Below, piece after piece: positions 1 through 12,017 of a DNA stretch of 64,000 nt. The DNA lies in the NCBI GenBank assembly GCA_943789205.1, contig CALSTG010000001.1, forward strand, positions 982,435-1,046,434, in the 5' to 3' direction. Source of the stretch: an uncultured Flavobacteriales bacterium. GTDB lineage: Bacteria > Bacteroidota > Bacteroidia > Flavobacteriales_D > Crocinitomicaceae. Made by a program: the position numbers and the translations under genes. How positions within the stretch are numbered: position 1 is the stretch's first letter; each line of letters opens with the position of its first letter. The notes under the pieces were generated by a model. That model was given only the letters and a program-made list of their open reading frames with translations. It searched no databases and was not told the origin of the DNA.

Positions 1-12
1 AAAAAGATTAGA

Positions 13-336
13 ATGATTTCCTTCTTAATTGATGCTGAAGGTAATCCCGTTAAAGATCTTTCAGTTATTAATGATGCGGTAAAAGATTTAGCTGAAAATT
101 ATGACCCTTCAATTTGGATTTTGGCTAGTGGCGATGTGCGGTCAATCTATAACCTAAATAACAATGGTGTTTCTCTAATCGATGAAGGAGCTAATTTCGA
201 AGAATTGATGCTTCTCATAGATAAAAAAAGTCATCTAAGAATGGTTCTTTCAGGAAAAGTAGAGGGGCAAATCAGAAGAATGAAGCAAAGTATGGCACTG
301 CTTCAGAAACAATATGACAAACAATCTTCAAAGTAA
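13..336 (+). CDS. Hypothetical protein, possibly 5'-truncated by the window edge
   Basis: I do not recognise this 107-aa protein. The frame is open to base 1 (four more codons, KKIR, precede the ATG), so the gene may begin outside the window; the ATG at 13 is only the first one visible. The product has no signal peptide or membrane segment. It begins with a hydrophobic stretch (MISFLIDAEG) and ends in a basic, probably helical tail rich in Gln, Lys and Met. Its stop is 2 nt before the SCO1-family gene, so it is probably cotranscribed with the oxidase-assembly genes downstream. Function unknown. Confidence 0.6.
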   Translation: MISFLIDAEGNPVKDLSVINDAVKDLAENYDPSIWILASGDVRSIYNLNNNGVSLIDEGANFEELMLLIDKKSHLRMVLSGKVEGQIRRMKQSMALLQKQYDKQSSK

Positions 337-338
337 AC

Positions 339-1016
339 ATGAATCGTTTAACTGTATGTTTGGCACTTCTTTTAATTACAGGATGTGATGCAGTACCTGA
401 AAAGGCTACCTCACTTAAAAAACTTCCATATATCGGTCATTACGACCTTGACTATTCAGAGAAGAACGGTATAAAAACTGTTGACACTATTTACCAACCT
501 ATTCGTCCTTTCACCTATTTAAATCAGGATTCCGTGGAAGTATCGAATAAAAGCTTTGCCAACAAAATATGGATTGCGGAATTCTTCTTTGCAACTTGTC
601 CTACGATTTGTCCAGTTATGAATAGTGAAATGCAACATCTTCAAAAAGAATTTGATGAAATGGGGCTCAGTAATGATATTCAGTTTCTTTCATTTTCAAT
701 AGACCCCAAAAAGGATACACCATCAGCATTAAAGGCTTACAAAAATAATTATTGTGACTCTTGTGATAATTGGGACTTTTTGACTGGCAATGAAAAATTT
801 ACGCATAGCCTTGGAATTGAAAGCTTTAAGATTTTTTCAGGAAGAGAGGAAGAGGCTGAAGGAGGATATGCACACTCAGGGGCCTTTTCTATGGTTGATC
901 CAAATGGATATTTAAGAGGTGTATATAATATTACAGGTTTCGATGGAACCGTAAACAAAAAAGAATATCATCGGTTAAAAGAGGAACTAATTGTGCTTAT
1001 TGAAAGTTTAAAATAA
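339..1016 (+). CDS. SCO1/SenC family copper chaperone (lipoprotein)
   Basis: This is a 225-aa SCO-family protein, a thioredoxin-fold factor that delivers copper to, or reduces, the CuA centre of cytochrome c oxidase on the outer face of the inner membrane. The N-terminus is a lipoprotein signal with lipobox LITGC (Cys16). The copper-binding CxxxC is present (C87-PTI-C91, in FFATCPTICPVM), and the third ligand is His179 in GGYAHSGAF. The length matches the family. It lies between a short unknown gene and the DUF3050-DUF420 fusion, with gaps of 2-3 nt, indicating one operon. In related bacteria SCO and DUF420 genes follow cytochrome oxidase genes, so those probably lie just left of this window. 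Confidence 0.93.
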   Translation: MNRLTVCLALLLITGCDAVPEKATSLKKLPYIGHYDLDYSEKNGIKTVDTIYQPIRPFTYLNQDSVEVSNKSFANKIWIAEFFFATCPTICPVMNSEMQHLQKEFDEMGLSNDIQFLSFSIDPKKDTPSALKAYKNNYCDSCDNWDFLTGNEKFTHSLGIESFKIFSGREEEAEGGYAHSGAFSMVDPNGYLRGVYNITGFDGTVNKKEYHRLKEELIVLIESLK

Positions 1017-1019
1017 TAG

Positions 1020-2363
1020 GTGAAAGATCTCAACCAAATAGAAAAAGAACTCTTCCCGTTGAGGAAACAACTTCGGGAACATAGCTTGTATAATCAGATG
1101 CATAGCCTTGAGGACATTAAGACCTTTATGTCACTGCATGTTTTTGCCGTATGGGATTTTATGTCCTTACTGAAATCACTTCAGGTTCAGCTGACCAATA
1201 CTTCTGTACCTTGGACGCCTCGTCCTAATGCAAATCTGTCGCGATTTATAAATGAGATTGTTCACGCAGAGGAAAGTGATGTTAACGAAAAAGGAGAAGC
1301 GAAGAGTCATTTTGAAATGTACCTTGACGCGATGCATCAAATAGGCGCTGACACGAGTGAAATTAAGCATTTAATTAAGGGTGTTGAGAATGGAGAAAAG
1401 ATTCAAACGGTTCTTGATGGTTTATATATTGATAATGCTGTCAAAGAGTTCGTAGCTTTCACTTTTGAAGTGATTGCCTCTGGAAAAGCTCATTGTATTG
1501 CAGCTGCCTTTACTTTTGGTCGAGAGGACGTGATCCCTGATATGTTCATCGAAATACTCAAGCAATCGGATGCCAAAAATAAAAACTATAATAAGCTTCG
1601 CTACTATTTGGACAGACATGTGGAATTAGATGGTGATGAACATGGACCTTTATCCCTTAAGATGGTTGAAGAGCTTTGTAAAGGAGATAGTAAGAAATGC
1701 CAAGAAGCAGTAGATATATCAAAACAAGCATTGGCACACCGCATAAAGTTATGGGATAGTATTGAGCAAAAAATCGTCCAAACAGAGGGTCGAATTGCCA
1801 GAAAACCAAGAAAAAAGAAAACCCTAGATAAGGTCATATTCGCCGTGTCAATTGCTATCCCTCTAGCGGTTGCAGTTTTGTTTTCAGTAAAAATAGAAGG
1901 GATTGACCTTTCGTTCTTACCTCCTATCTATGCCAGTCTGAACGGTCTAACCGCTGCAGGTCTTGTTCTCGCTCTAATTGCTATTAAGCTAAAAAAGATG
2001 AAGCTTCACCAGCGTATTATTCAAGGGTGTCTTTCTTTTTCTATACTATTTCTATTGCTTTATGTCTTGTACCATATGACCTCTGACTCGACTAAATACG
2101 GTGATTTGAATGGGAATGGCCTTTTAGAAAGTACTGAAAGATTGGCCGTAGCTGACACACAAAACCTGTACTTCTTTATATTAATTTCTCACATATTCTT
2201 GAGTCTTGTAGTTATCCCTTTGGTATTGTATGCTTACAAATTTGCTTGGGAAGGAGATTTCGAAAAACATAAAAAATGGACGCGCTTCGCATTTCCAATT
2301 TGGTTATATGTGGCCGTTACAGGAGTGGTCGTTTACTATATGATTTCCCCTTTTTACGGCTAA
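1020..2363 (+). CDS. DUF3050 (heme-oxygenase-like) - DUF420/CtaM fusion membrane protein
   Basis: This 447-aa protein joins two families normally encoded separately. Residues ~1-255 match DUF3050, a heme-oxygenase-like all-helical domain. Candidate metal ligands include Glu84/Glu85, His97, Glu150, His158 and the motif [11 protein letters not shown] (His200, Asp204, His208). Residues ~265-447 match DUF420 (CtaM/YozB), needed for heme-copper oxidase maturation in Firmicutes, with five membrane segments (about 272-292, 305-325, 335-355, 382-405, 421-443) and the family ending [18 protein letters not shown]. Between segments 3 and 4 is a canonical EF-hand loop, [12 protein letters not shown] (362-373). 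GTG at 1020 is the first possible start because TAG immediately precedes it. The linker ([11 protein letters not shown]) has no Met, supporting a genuine fusion. A role in heme or oxidase maturation is inferred from SCO1 next door. Confidence 0.85.
   Translation: MKDLNQIEKELFPLRKQLREHSLYNQMHSLEDIKTFMSLHVFAVWDFMSLLKSLQVQLTNTSVPWTPRPNANLSRFINEIVHAEESDVNEKGEAKSHFEMYLDAMHQIGADTSEIKHLIKGVENGEKIQTVLDGLYIDNAVKEFVAFTFEVIASGKAHCIAAAFTFGREDVIPDMFIEILKQSDAKNKNYNKLRYYLDRHVELDGDEHGPLSLKMVEELCKGDSKKCQEAVDISKQALAHRIKLWDSIEQKIVQTEGRIARKPRKKKTLDKVIFAVSIAIPLAVAVLFSVKIEGIDLSFLPPIYASLNGLTAAGLVLALIAIKLKKMKLHQRIIQGCLSFSILFLLLYVLYHMTSDSTKYGDLNGNGLLESTERLAVADTQNLYFFILISHIFLSLVVIPLVLYAYKFAWEGDFEKHKKWTRFAFPIWLYVAVTGVVVYYMISPFYG
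2103..2138 (+). other. EF-hand calcium-binding loop encoded in the DUF420 domain
   Basis: The twelve codons encode [12 protein letters not shown], which fits D-x-N-x-N-G-x-hydrophobic-E-x-x-E at every ligand position. It sits in the loop between predicted membrane segments 3 and 4 of the fusion protein. Calcium binding is inferred from the motif only. Confidence 0.6.
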
Positions 2364-2364
2364 G

Positions 2365-3513
2365 CTATTTTATCAAAATTTCTACACGTCGATTCGCTTC
2401 TTTCTCCATCTCAGAGTTGGGGAATTCATAAACTGGACTTGTAAAACCATAGCCCTTTGCACTTAGCCTTTTCGGTGAAATCCCTGCTGCGATTAAATAT
2501 TTTACAATCTCTTTTGCGCGCTTTTTTGAAAGTCGCTTTGAGCTAAAAGCTTGAGTGCCATCTCCATTTACGTGACCTTGAATTTCTATATTCACCGATG
2601 CGTTGACTAACAGAAAATCACGAAGCCTATTTAGTTTTGGCCCCGACTCTTCAAGAATAGAAGCCAATCCTGCAGTAAAATAAATTTCATCTATTTTAGC
2701 CACTGCACCTCGGACCAGAGGCTTTAAAAAAATCGTGTCTTTTAAGCCGTTTTTAACAAGTATGGAATGGTCTTTTTTATCAAAAGAGAAATAACCCTCT
2801 GCATCAATCTTTAACTCGCATTTCTTGATGTTTTTTCGAATGTTTAAGATCAAGTCACTAGCAACGTATGCGCCATTGATTTCGTTTGCTCCAGTGAGGG
2901 ATATTTTACTTTTAACCGGGCGTTTTGTAATGGCATCTCGGACATGAATGGCATATTCATTTGCATTGGTGTGTGTTGTTAAGTCAAAAAGTAAAGAATC
3001 AACTATTTCATTACCAAATTCATCTTGAGGGGAAAAATCAAATGAGAAATCTAAAGAGTCCTTAATTCCTTCTTTAGCAACTAAAGCTACACCATAGCGC
3101 AGTGATTCTTCAACAAATATGAATTCAGAATTCAGCTCTTCAGTGCTCTGTTCTGAAAAAATGAACTTTGCATTACCTGAAGCTAATTCATCACAAAGCA
3201 TTCCGTTTTTCTCCTGAAAAATATAGATCTGAAAAGATGCTTTTATTTTTTGAATATTAAGCTTCATTAGACCAGAAGATGGCGTATCAAAAAAGAGCCA
3301 AATTTGGTTTTTACTTACCTCTTTTGTCTTTTCATAGCCATAAAGTGACTTTTTATCAATCCCTCTTTTACCTTGAAAAGCTAATGAGTAAAAATTATTA
3401 GGTGACAAAGATATCCCCCCGTAACATTTATAATAACCCACATCTTGCGCCTGAGACGTCATCGTAAATAACGAGGTAAAAAGAATAAATAAAAATACGA
3501 TTCCTTTTTTCAT
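2365..3513 (-). CDS. OmpA-family outer-membrane/peptidoglycan-associated protein
   Basis: This 382-aa protein has a cleavable signal peptide (MKKGIVFLFILFTSLFTMTSQAQ). A large N-terminal region of unrecognised fold covers residues ~24-265, and an OmpA-like peptidoglycan-binding domain covers ~270-382. That domain shows the typical core: IEIQGHVNGDG, SKRLSKKRAKEIVKYLIAAGI, RLSAKGYG and a final NRRVEI. It probably anchors the outer membrane or a surface assembly to the cell wall. Its start abuts the stop of the upstream DUF4403 lipoprotein gene (both minus strand), so the two are probably cotranscribed. It converges with the fusion gene with only 1 nt between stops. Confidence 0.85.
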   Translation of the reverse strand: MKKGIVFLFILFTSLFTMTSQAQDVGYYKCYGGISLSPNNFYSLAFQGKRGIDKKSLYGYEKTKEVSKNQIWLFFDTPSSGLMKLNIQKIKASFQIYIFQEKNGMLCDELASGNAKFIFSEQSTEELNSEFIFVEESLRYGVALVAKEGIKDSLDFSFDFSPQDEFGNEIVDSLLFDLTTHTNANEYAIHVRDAITKRPVKSKISLTGANEINGAYVASDLILNIRKNIKKCELKIDAEGYFSFDKKDHSILVKNGLKDTIFLKPLVRGAVAKIDEIYFTAGLASILEESGPKLNRLRDFLLVNASVNIEIQGHVNGDGTQAFSSKRLSKKRAKEIVKYLIAAGISPKRLSAKGYGFTSPVYEFPNSEMEKEANRRVEILIK

Positions 3514-4911
3514 TTAATTGATATCGACATTTACATTACCTGTAATATTGGTTCTTACATAGAGTCGTTTAGGACCTAAAAAAATATTATTTATACGCAA
3601 CAAATCCAGTCTAGTATTAACATATACTCCGGGGTAAACCTCTCCATTTAATTTACTTTCTAAAGTCGATAATAACCTATTTAAATTTGATGACATGTCA
3701 ATTTTTGACTTTTCCATAATTGTACTTTTAATCCTATTCCCTAACAACCATCCTGCAGACTTTAATAATAATGCCTTTGTTTTTAACTCAAAGTCAACGT
3801 CTTCTAGACTCAATACTTGTGTCTCTAAATCCATTATAGGCCTGCATATTAGATATATCTTTCCTTGTCGAAAGCCCTCAAATTCCATGCGTAAAACCAG
3901 CTTCCCTGACTGCGTTCCTACAACACGCAAATTTCGCACCACAATATCTTTACCTTTAATAGAAATTATTTGGTCTTTAAATGCGCTTGTTAGTATAGAC
4001 GATAATGAATCGTAACTGGCTGCAGCATCCGCTAAAATATCAAAGCCTTTTACCTGTTTTTCGGACTTCATAGGCTTTAAAGAGGTGTACCTATAGCCTT
4101 GATTTTCTGTACTTATTAAAGGTGAGAAGAATAAACTTAATGAAAATTTAGCCGTATTGCCTTCATAGCTTAGTGCTGACATTGAAAACGACTTAGGGTT
4201 TAAATATAATTGCCCATACATATCAATAGGCAAAGGCTCTTGAAGCTTTTTCCAAGCATCCTCAATTTTAGATTTCACATCTATTGCGCCCAACTCCTTG
4301 TCAAGTTTTGATTGCATGTCCTTAAGTTCTTTTGTGATCTCTTTTTGTACTTTATCTGTAACGTTATATTTTAGAAACGTCACCTCGCAAGGATCCTTTA
4401 TTACAAAAGACTTTAAGGTTGTTTTTGCCTGAAACTTATAGTCTTTACTCAGCCCAACCTTAGTTAAATAAGACATGGAATAACGTCTTTTGGGCTCACC
4501 TATACCACAAGAGGCGTAAATTCTTGGAACGGTGCATGATTCCTTTCCGTTCCAGAGCGTTATGCATAATGGGCAATAATTCAAGTCTAAAGAAAACCCT
4601 CCTGAAATAGTAGTCTCAAGCCGACTTGCTTTTGTGGCAAAAGCGATGGGTTTTCGCGTAAAAACATATGCATAACTCATTCCCTCACAATTAGTACTTT
4701 TCCCCTTAAAAGTTTTAGGTGTCGTCTTTTCAGCCTCCTTAAATAATTTATTCATATCGACTTCGACATCTACATTCATTCTTGAAATCACAGGTTCAAT
4801 CTTTTTTGGAGATGTCATTGTAAAGTCAGGAATTGCGGGCTCAATGGTTTTACATGAAACCAAAATGAGGACAATAATTATAAAATAGAGCGACTTCTGT
4901 CTTCTAAACAT
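3514..4911 (-). CDS. DUF4403-family lipoprotein
   Basis: This 465-aa predicted lipoprotein has signal FIIIVLILVSC (Cys20). The body is beta-rich, and its C-terminal half (YLICRPIMDLETQVLSLEDVDF followed by a KSAGWLL helix) resembles DUF4403 proteins of Bacteroidota, which have no established function. It has a local Cys-rich stretch (NYCPLCITLWNGKESCTVPRIYASCGIG) that could form disulfides in the periplasm. It is the first gene of a two-gene minus-strand unit with the OmpA-family gene. The family assignment comes from remembered motifs, not a search. Confidence 0.7.
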   Translation of the reverse strand: MFRRQKSLYFIIIVLILVSCKTIEPAIPDFTMTSPKKIEPVISRMNVDVEVDMNKLFKEAEKTTPKTFKGKSTNCEGMSYAYVFTRKPIAFATKASRLETTISGGFSLDLNYCPLCITLWNGKESCTVPRIYASCGIGEPKRRYSMSYLTKVGLSKDYKFQAKTTLKSFVIKDPCEVTFLKYNVTDKVQKEITKELKDMQSKLDKELGAIDVKSKIEDAWKKLQEPLPIDMYGQLYLNPKSFSMSALSYEGNTAKFSLSLFFSPLISTENQGYRYTSLKPMKSEKQVKGFDILADAAASYDSLSSILTSAFKDQIISIKGKDIVVRNLRVVGTQSGKLVLRMEFEGFRQGKIYLICRPIMDLETQVLSLEDVDFELKTKALLLKSAGWLLGNRIKSTIMEKSKIDMSSNLNRLLSTLESKLNGEVYPGVYVNTRLDLLRINNIFLGPKRLYVRTNITGNVNVDIN

Positions 4912-5019
4912 TTGAGTTTTTGAAATAGGGTTGGCCTAATTTAATTCATTTTTTTAATCCATAAACGATAACGCTCCTTTAAATCGAGGGTTTCTAGGGG
5001 AAAAATTAATAAGATTGGT

Positions 5020-5027
5020 TAAATTTG
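5020..5027 (+). promoter_or_regulatory. Predicted -7 promoter element for the isocitrate dehydrogenase gene
   Basis: TAAATTTG, followed by C, matches the Bacteroidota -7 consensus TAnnTTTG exactly and lies 30 nt upstream of the ATG. No clear -33 TTG is seen at the usual distance. Confidence 0.5.
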
Positions 5028-5051
5028 CAAACACTTTAAATCTAAGTATAA

Positions 5052-8191
<3,140 letters not shown>

Positions 8192-8279
8192 TTCATCCTT
8201 TTAAGCGCTACTAAGTTACGCAATGCACGATTAAATAAACACATTATACATTGAATGGTGTCTGCTTTGAGCTTTATCT

Positions 8280-8287
8280 TAACTTTG
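8280..8287 (+). promoter_or_regulatory. Predicted -7 promoter element for the alpha/beta hydrolase gene
   Basis: TAACTTTG is an exact TAnnTTTG match 22 nt upstream of the ATG at 8310. A TTG lies at 8251, but the 26-nt spacing is longer than usual. Confidence 0.45.
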
Positions 8288-8309
8288 TTCCTCGTTCAAG
8301 GCTGTAATC

Positions 8310-9272
8310 ATGAAATTTATTTTTAAAATTTCTCTTCTGATTCTTGCTGCAATTGTATTTGTAGTCATTCTGCTTTTTGGTTATCGTGATATTACTCTAG
8401 AAACTTTAATGAGCAAGTATGGGCGATCACCATCGTCATTTATTGCTATTGACGGTATGAATGTTCATTATAGAGATGAAGGCTCCTCGGTTCTAGATTC
8501 TATTCCAATTGTATTGATTCATGGAACTGGATCAAGCCTGCATACTTTTAATGGATGGGTGGCTGAACTAAAAGACAATTATAGAGTCCTAAGAATGGAT
8601 TTGCCAGCATATGGACTCACAGGCCCTTTTAGAAAAGGAGATTACTCAATGCAAAGCTATGTGAATTTTATTCATGCATTTTTAAGTGCCAAAGGCATTG
8701 ATAGATGTATACTTGGCGGAAATTCATTGGGCGGTGGAATTGCATGGAACTTCGCCCTTGATTATCCCGATATGGTGCATAAGTTAATACTCATAGATGC
8801 CTCAGGTTATGCAATAAAAGCCCAAAGTACTCCTCTTGCTTTTACAATTGCCCAAACACCCATAATCAATAAACTTTTTACATTTATAACACCGAGGTTC
8901 ATCGCTAGAAAAAGTGTAGAAAATGTATACGCCGATAAATCAAAAGTGACTGAGGTATTGGTTGACCGTTATTTTGAGCTCACCTTAAGAAAAGGAAATA
9001 GACAAGCCTTTATAGATAAATTGACTGCTCCTAAAGGACAAAGTCGCTCTAAAGAAATAAAGCGAATCACTCAAAAAACACTAGTTCTTTGGGGCGAGGA
9101 AGACGCATTAATCCCTATGGAGGCTGCCTATAAATTCAATGCTCAATTACCTAACAACAAGCTTGTTATACTAAAAGGGTTAGGCCATGTACCTATGGAA
9201 GAAAATCCTAAAAAAAGCATACTACCTCTGCTTTCGTTTTTACAAGAGAATGATTCTTTATATCAACAATAA
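8310..9272 (+). CDS. Alpha/beta-fold hydrolase, membrane-anchored
   Basis: This 320-aa alpha/beta hydrolase has an N-terminal hydrophobic helix (ISLLILAAIVFVVILLFGY) that probably anchors it in the inner membrane with the catalytic domain outside. The oxyanion-hole motif HGTGSS, the nucleophile elbow GGNSLGGG (Ser), the acid region LWGEEDALIP (Asp) and the catalytic His in GLGHVPMEENP are all present, so it should be active. The substrate cannot be read from sequence; ester or haloalkane-type hydrolysis are common in the family. The Kazal lipoprotein gene follows within about 30 nt and may be cotranscribed. Confidence 0.9.
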   Translation: MKFIFKISLLILAAIVFVVILLFGYRDITLETLMSKYGRSPSSFIAIDGMNVHYRDEGSSVLDSIPIVLIHGTGSSLHTFNGWVAELKDNYRVLRMDLPAYGLTGPFRKGDYSMQSYVNFIHAFLSAKGIDRCILGGNSLGGGIAWNFALDYPDMVHKLILIDASGYAIKAQSTPLAFTIAQTPIINKLFTFITPRFIARKSVENVYADKSKVTEVLVDRYFELTLRKGNRQAFIDKLTAPKGQSRSKEIKRITQKTLVLWGEEDALIPMEAAYKFNAQLPNNKLVILKGLGHVPMEENPKKSILPLLSFLQENDSLYQQ

Positions 9273-9303
9273 TGAAATGATTCAATCGTTAATGATACAT
9301 ATT

Positions 9304-9558
9304 ATGAAAAGATATATACTCCCATGTTGCATTGGCTTTTTATTCATTATGCCCTCTTGTTCGAAAAACGAAAATTGTTTATTTGAAAATTCTAGCAGCT
9401 CACAAAACTGTATTGACTCGACGCTGATTGATCCCAATATGATGTGTACTGAAGAATATGACCCCGTGTGTGGGTGTGATGGGGTGACTTACTCAAATGA
9501 ATGTGATGCCTCAAGAAACGGCGTGACGATTGTATTACAGGGTGAATGCTGTGAATAA
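9304..9558 (+). CDS. Kazal-type serine protease inhibitor domain lipoprotein
   Basis: This is a short lipoprotein (84 aa) with a signal MKRYILPCCIGFLFIMPSC (Cys19) and one Kazal-like domain at the C-terminus: CTEEYDPVCGCDGVTYSNEC, followed by a final GECCE. Such domains inhibit serine proteases in eukaryotes; bacterial single-domain lipoproteins are usually uncharacterised but could protect surface proteins. The ORF track extends the frame to 9187, inside the hydrolase gene; I chose ATG 9304 because it gives a proper lipoprotein signal. ATG 9277 is a possible alternative. Confidence 0.8.
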   Translation: MKRYILPCCIGFLFIMPSCSKNENCLFENSSSSQNCIDSTLIDPNMMCTEEYDPVCGCDGVTYSNECDASRNGVTIVLQGECCE

Positions 9559-9608
9559 TAAAATAATAATCAGATTAGTTAAATAAAAAATACTATCCAA
9601 TAAGACTT

Positions 9609-12013
9609 ATGAAAAAAATCAGCCTGCTTCTTTTATTACTGTCTTGTATGCAGCTTTCTTTTGCGCAAAAATTCACGATTAGTGGAACTGTAAAAGAAGC
9701 CAAAACGGGAGAACCAATAATTGGCGCCAAAATCTATGATTTAAAATCAAAAAAAGGAACCATCTCAAATGAATATGGCTTTTATAGTCTCACCTTGCCC
9801 CAGGATAGTGTATCCATTAGGGTCTCATACATTGGTTACACAGCTATGGAATATCAATTTGATGGTAAAAAAAATATTGCATTGCCTGTTGAACTTATTG
9901 ACCATTCAAGAACTCGAAGAAGTCACGGTTACCGCTGAAAAAAATATTGAGGAACGCACCCAAATGAGCTCCTTTGATGTCTCCATTGAAAAAATTAAAG
10001 CCCTCCCTGTTTTCTTAGGGAGAGAAAGACATCATTAAAACCATACAGCTCTTTCCAGGTGTTCAGTCGGGTAGTGAAGGCTCAAGTGGAATTTACGTTC
10101 GTGGTGGAGGCCAAGACCAAAACCTCATGCTTTTAGATGGTGTTCCCATTTACAATGCAACCCACTTATTTGGCTTCTTTTCCATATTCAATGCAGATGC
10201 GATCAATAAGGTAACGATGATTAAAGGAGGGTTCCCGGCGCGCTATGGAGGCCGTTTGTCTTCTGTCCTCGATATCAGAATGAAAGAAGGAAATATGAAG
10301 GAGTTTCATGGAGAAGGTAGTATTGGATTGATCTCATCGAAGCTATCTCTAGAGGGCCCAATTAAAAAAGACAAAACTTCGTTTATCGTTTCGGGAAGAC
10401 GTACATACATAGATGTTCTTGCGAGACCTTTTATTAATATGCGTAATAGAAACCAAAGCAGTGGAAAAGGTGAAGAAGGCTCAAGTGAAACACAAACAGG
10501 GGGCTATTACTTTTGGGATTTAAATGCGAAAATCAACCATAAGTTTTCCGAGACCAGCAGGCTCTACTTGAGTGGCTACTTTGGAAGAGATCGTTTCTAT
10601 AACGATGCTACCAATACCTATACCACGGATGAAGACACCTCAAGTACGGACGAAACCTCGAGCAACGGATTAAGATGGGGAAATGCCATTGCGGCGCTGC
10701 GATGGAACAAAATTATTACTCCTAAACTTTTCATGAATCTAACGGGGACTTTCAGTCAATATGAATTTACTGTAGGTGGCCAAAATCAATCAACTACCAC
10801 TTACCAAAACGCTCCTTCAACAAGCCAAAATGTTCTCTTTAACTATAATTCTGGTATTCAAGATTGGACCGTAAAGGCTGATTTTGACTTCAGACCAAAT
10901 CCAAACCATACGATTAAGTTTGGATTTGGAGACACCTACCACACCTTTGTACCGGGGGTGAATCAAATAGCGCTTTCAAATAATACTTCAAGCGGTATTG
11001 ATACCACATTTGGATCGTCAAGACAATATGGTCATGAGCACTGGGCTTATTTTGAGGATGATTGGGAAATTTCAGCACGTCTGAAATTAAACATCGGGAT
11101 TCATTTTTCAGGATTCAAAGCAAATCAGGAGTGGTACCCAAGTATCCAGCCTAGATTCGCAGCAAGATACATGCTCAATGAAAATTCATCATTGAAGATG
11201 TCCTACTCGAGTATGACACAATTTTTACATTTATTGACCAACCCTACAATAGGCTTGCCAACAGACCTGTGGGTTCCTGTAACGGATAGAGTTGCGCCAG
11301 AGTACTCAAATCAGCTTGCCCTGGGTTATGCCCAAACTTTAACTAAGGGATTCCAATTTTCAGTGGAGGGCTATTACAAAGACATGCAGAACCTCATCGC
11401 CTATAAAGAAGGGGTTAGTTTTTTTGGGTCTTCACAAGACTGGCAGGATAAAATCACAGTCGGAAATGGAAATAGCTATGGCCTAGAGGTTCTCGTTGAG
11501 AAGAAATTAGGAAAAACTTCAGGTTGGATTGGTTATACTTTGAGCTGGTCAAATCGACAATTTGACTCTTTGAATTTTGGAAATCCATATCCCTATATCT
11601 ATGACAGAAGACATGATATTGGGCTTGCTGTCACGCATAAGTTTAACGACCGTGTCGATATTGGTGTCGTTTGGGTCTTTGGATCGGGATATGCCACAAC
11701 ACTCGCACAACAAACCTATTTAGGGGTAGATGGTCTTGGTATTGGGGCAAACACACCCTACGCACCCATTGAGCATATTGAGGAACGTAACGATTACAGG
11801 ATGCCCGCCTACCACAGACTCGATATTGGTGTAAACCTTCATAAGAAAAAGAACAACTGGGAGAGTACCTGGAGCTTTGGACTATACAATGCCTACTCCC
11901 GGCAAAATGCATTCTTTCTCTTCTTTGAGGAAGGAAATAATGGAACGCGGACGCTAAATCAGCTTAGCTTATTCCCCATACTCCCTAGTGTTTCATATAG
12001 CTTTAAATTTTAA
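9609..12013 (+). pseudogene. TonB-dependent receptor (DUF4249-associated type), two frameshifts
   Basis: This region encodes an outer-membrane TonB-dependent receptor split over three frames (ORFs at 9609, 9769 and 10127). The signal peptide MKKISLLLLLLSCMQLSFAQ precedes a carboxypeptidase-like domain (TISGTVKEAKTGEPIIGAKIYD), then the plug (TIQLFPGVQSGSEGSSGIYV, RGGGQDQNLMLLDGVPIYNA) and a beta-barrel ending in FKF. Dropping one C at about 9910 (gaccatt to gacatt) restores LIDIQELEEVTVTAEK. Dropping one G at about 10018 (ttaggga to ttagga) restores LGEKDIIKTIQLFPG. The span is 2405 nt, so removing two bases leaves 801 codons exactly (800 aa), normal length. It is followed immediately by the DUF4249 lipoprotein, its usual partner. 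The fine conservation outside the two sites suggests recent mutation or sequencing error. Confidence 0.88.
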
Positions 12014-12017
12014 AAAC

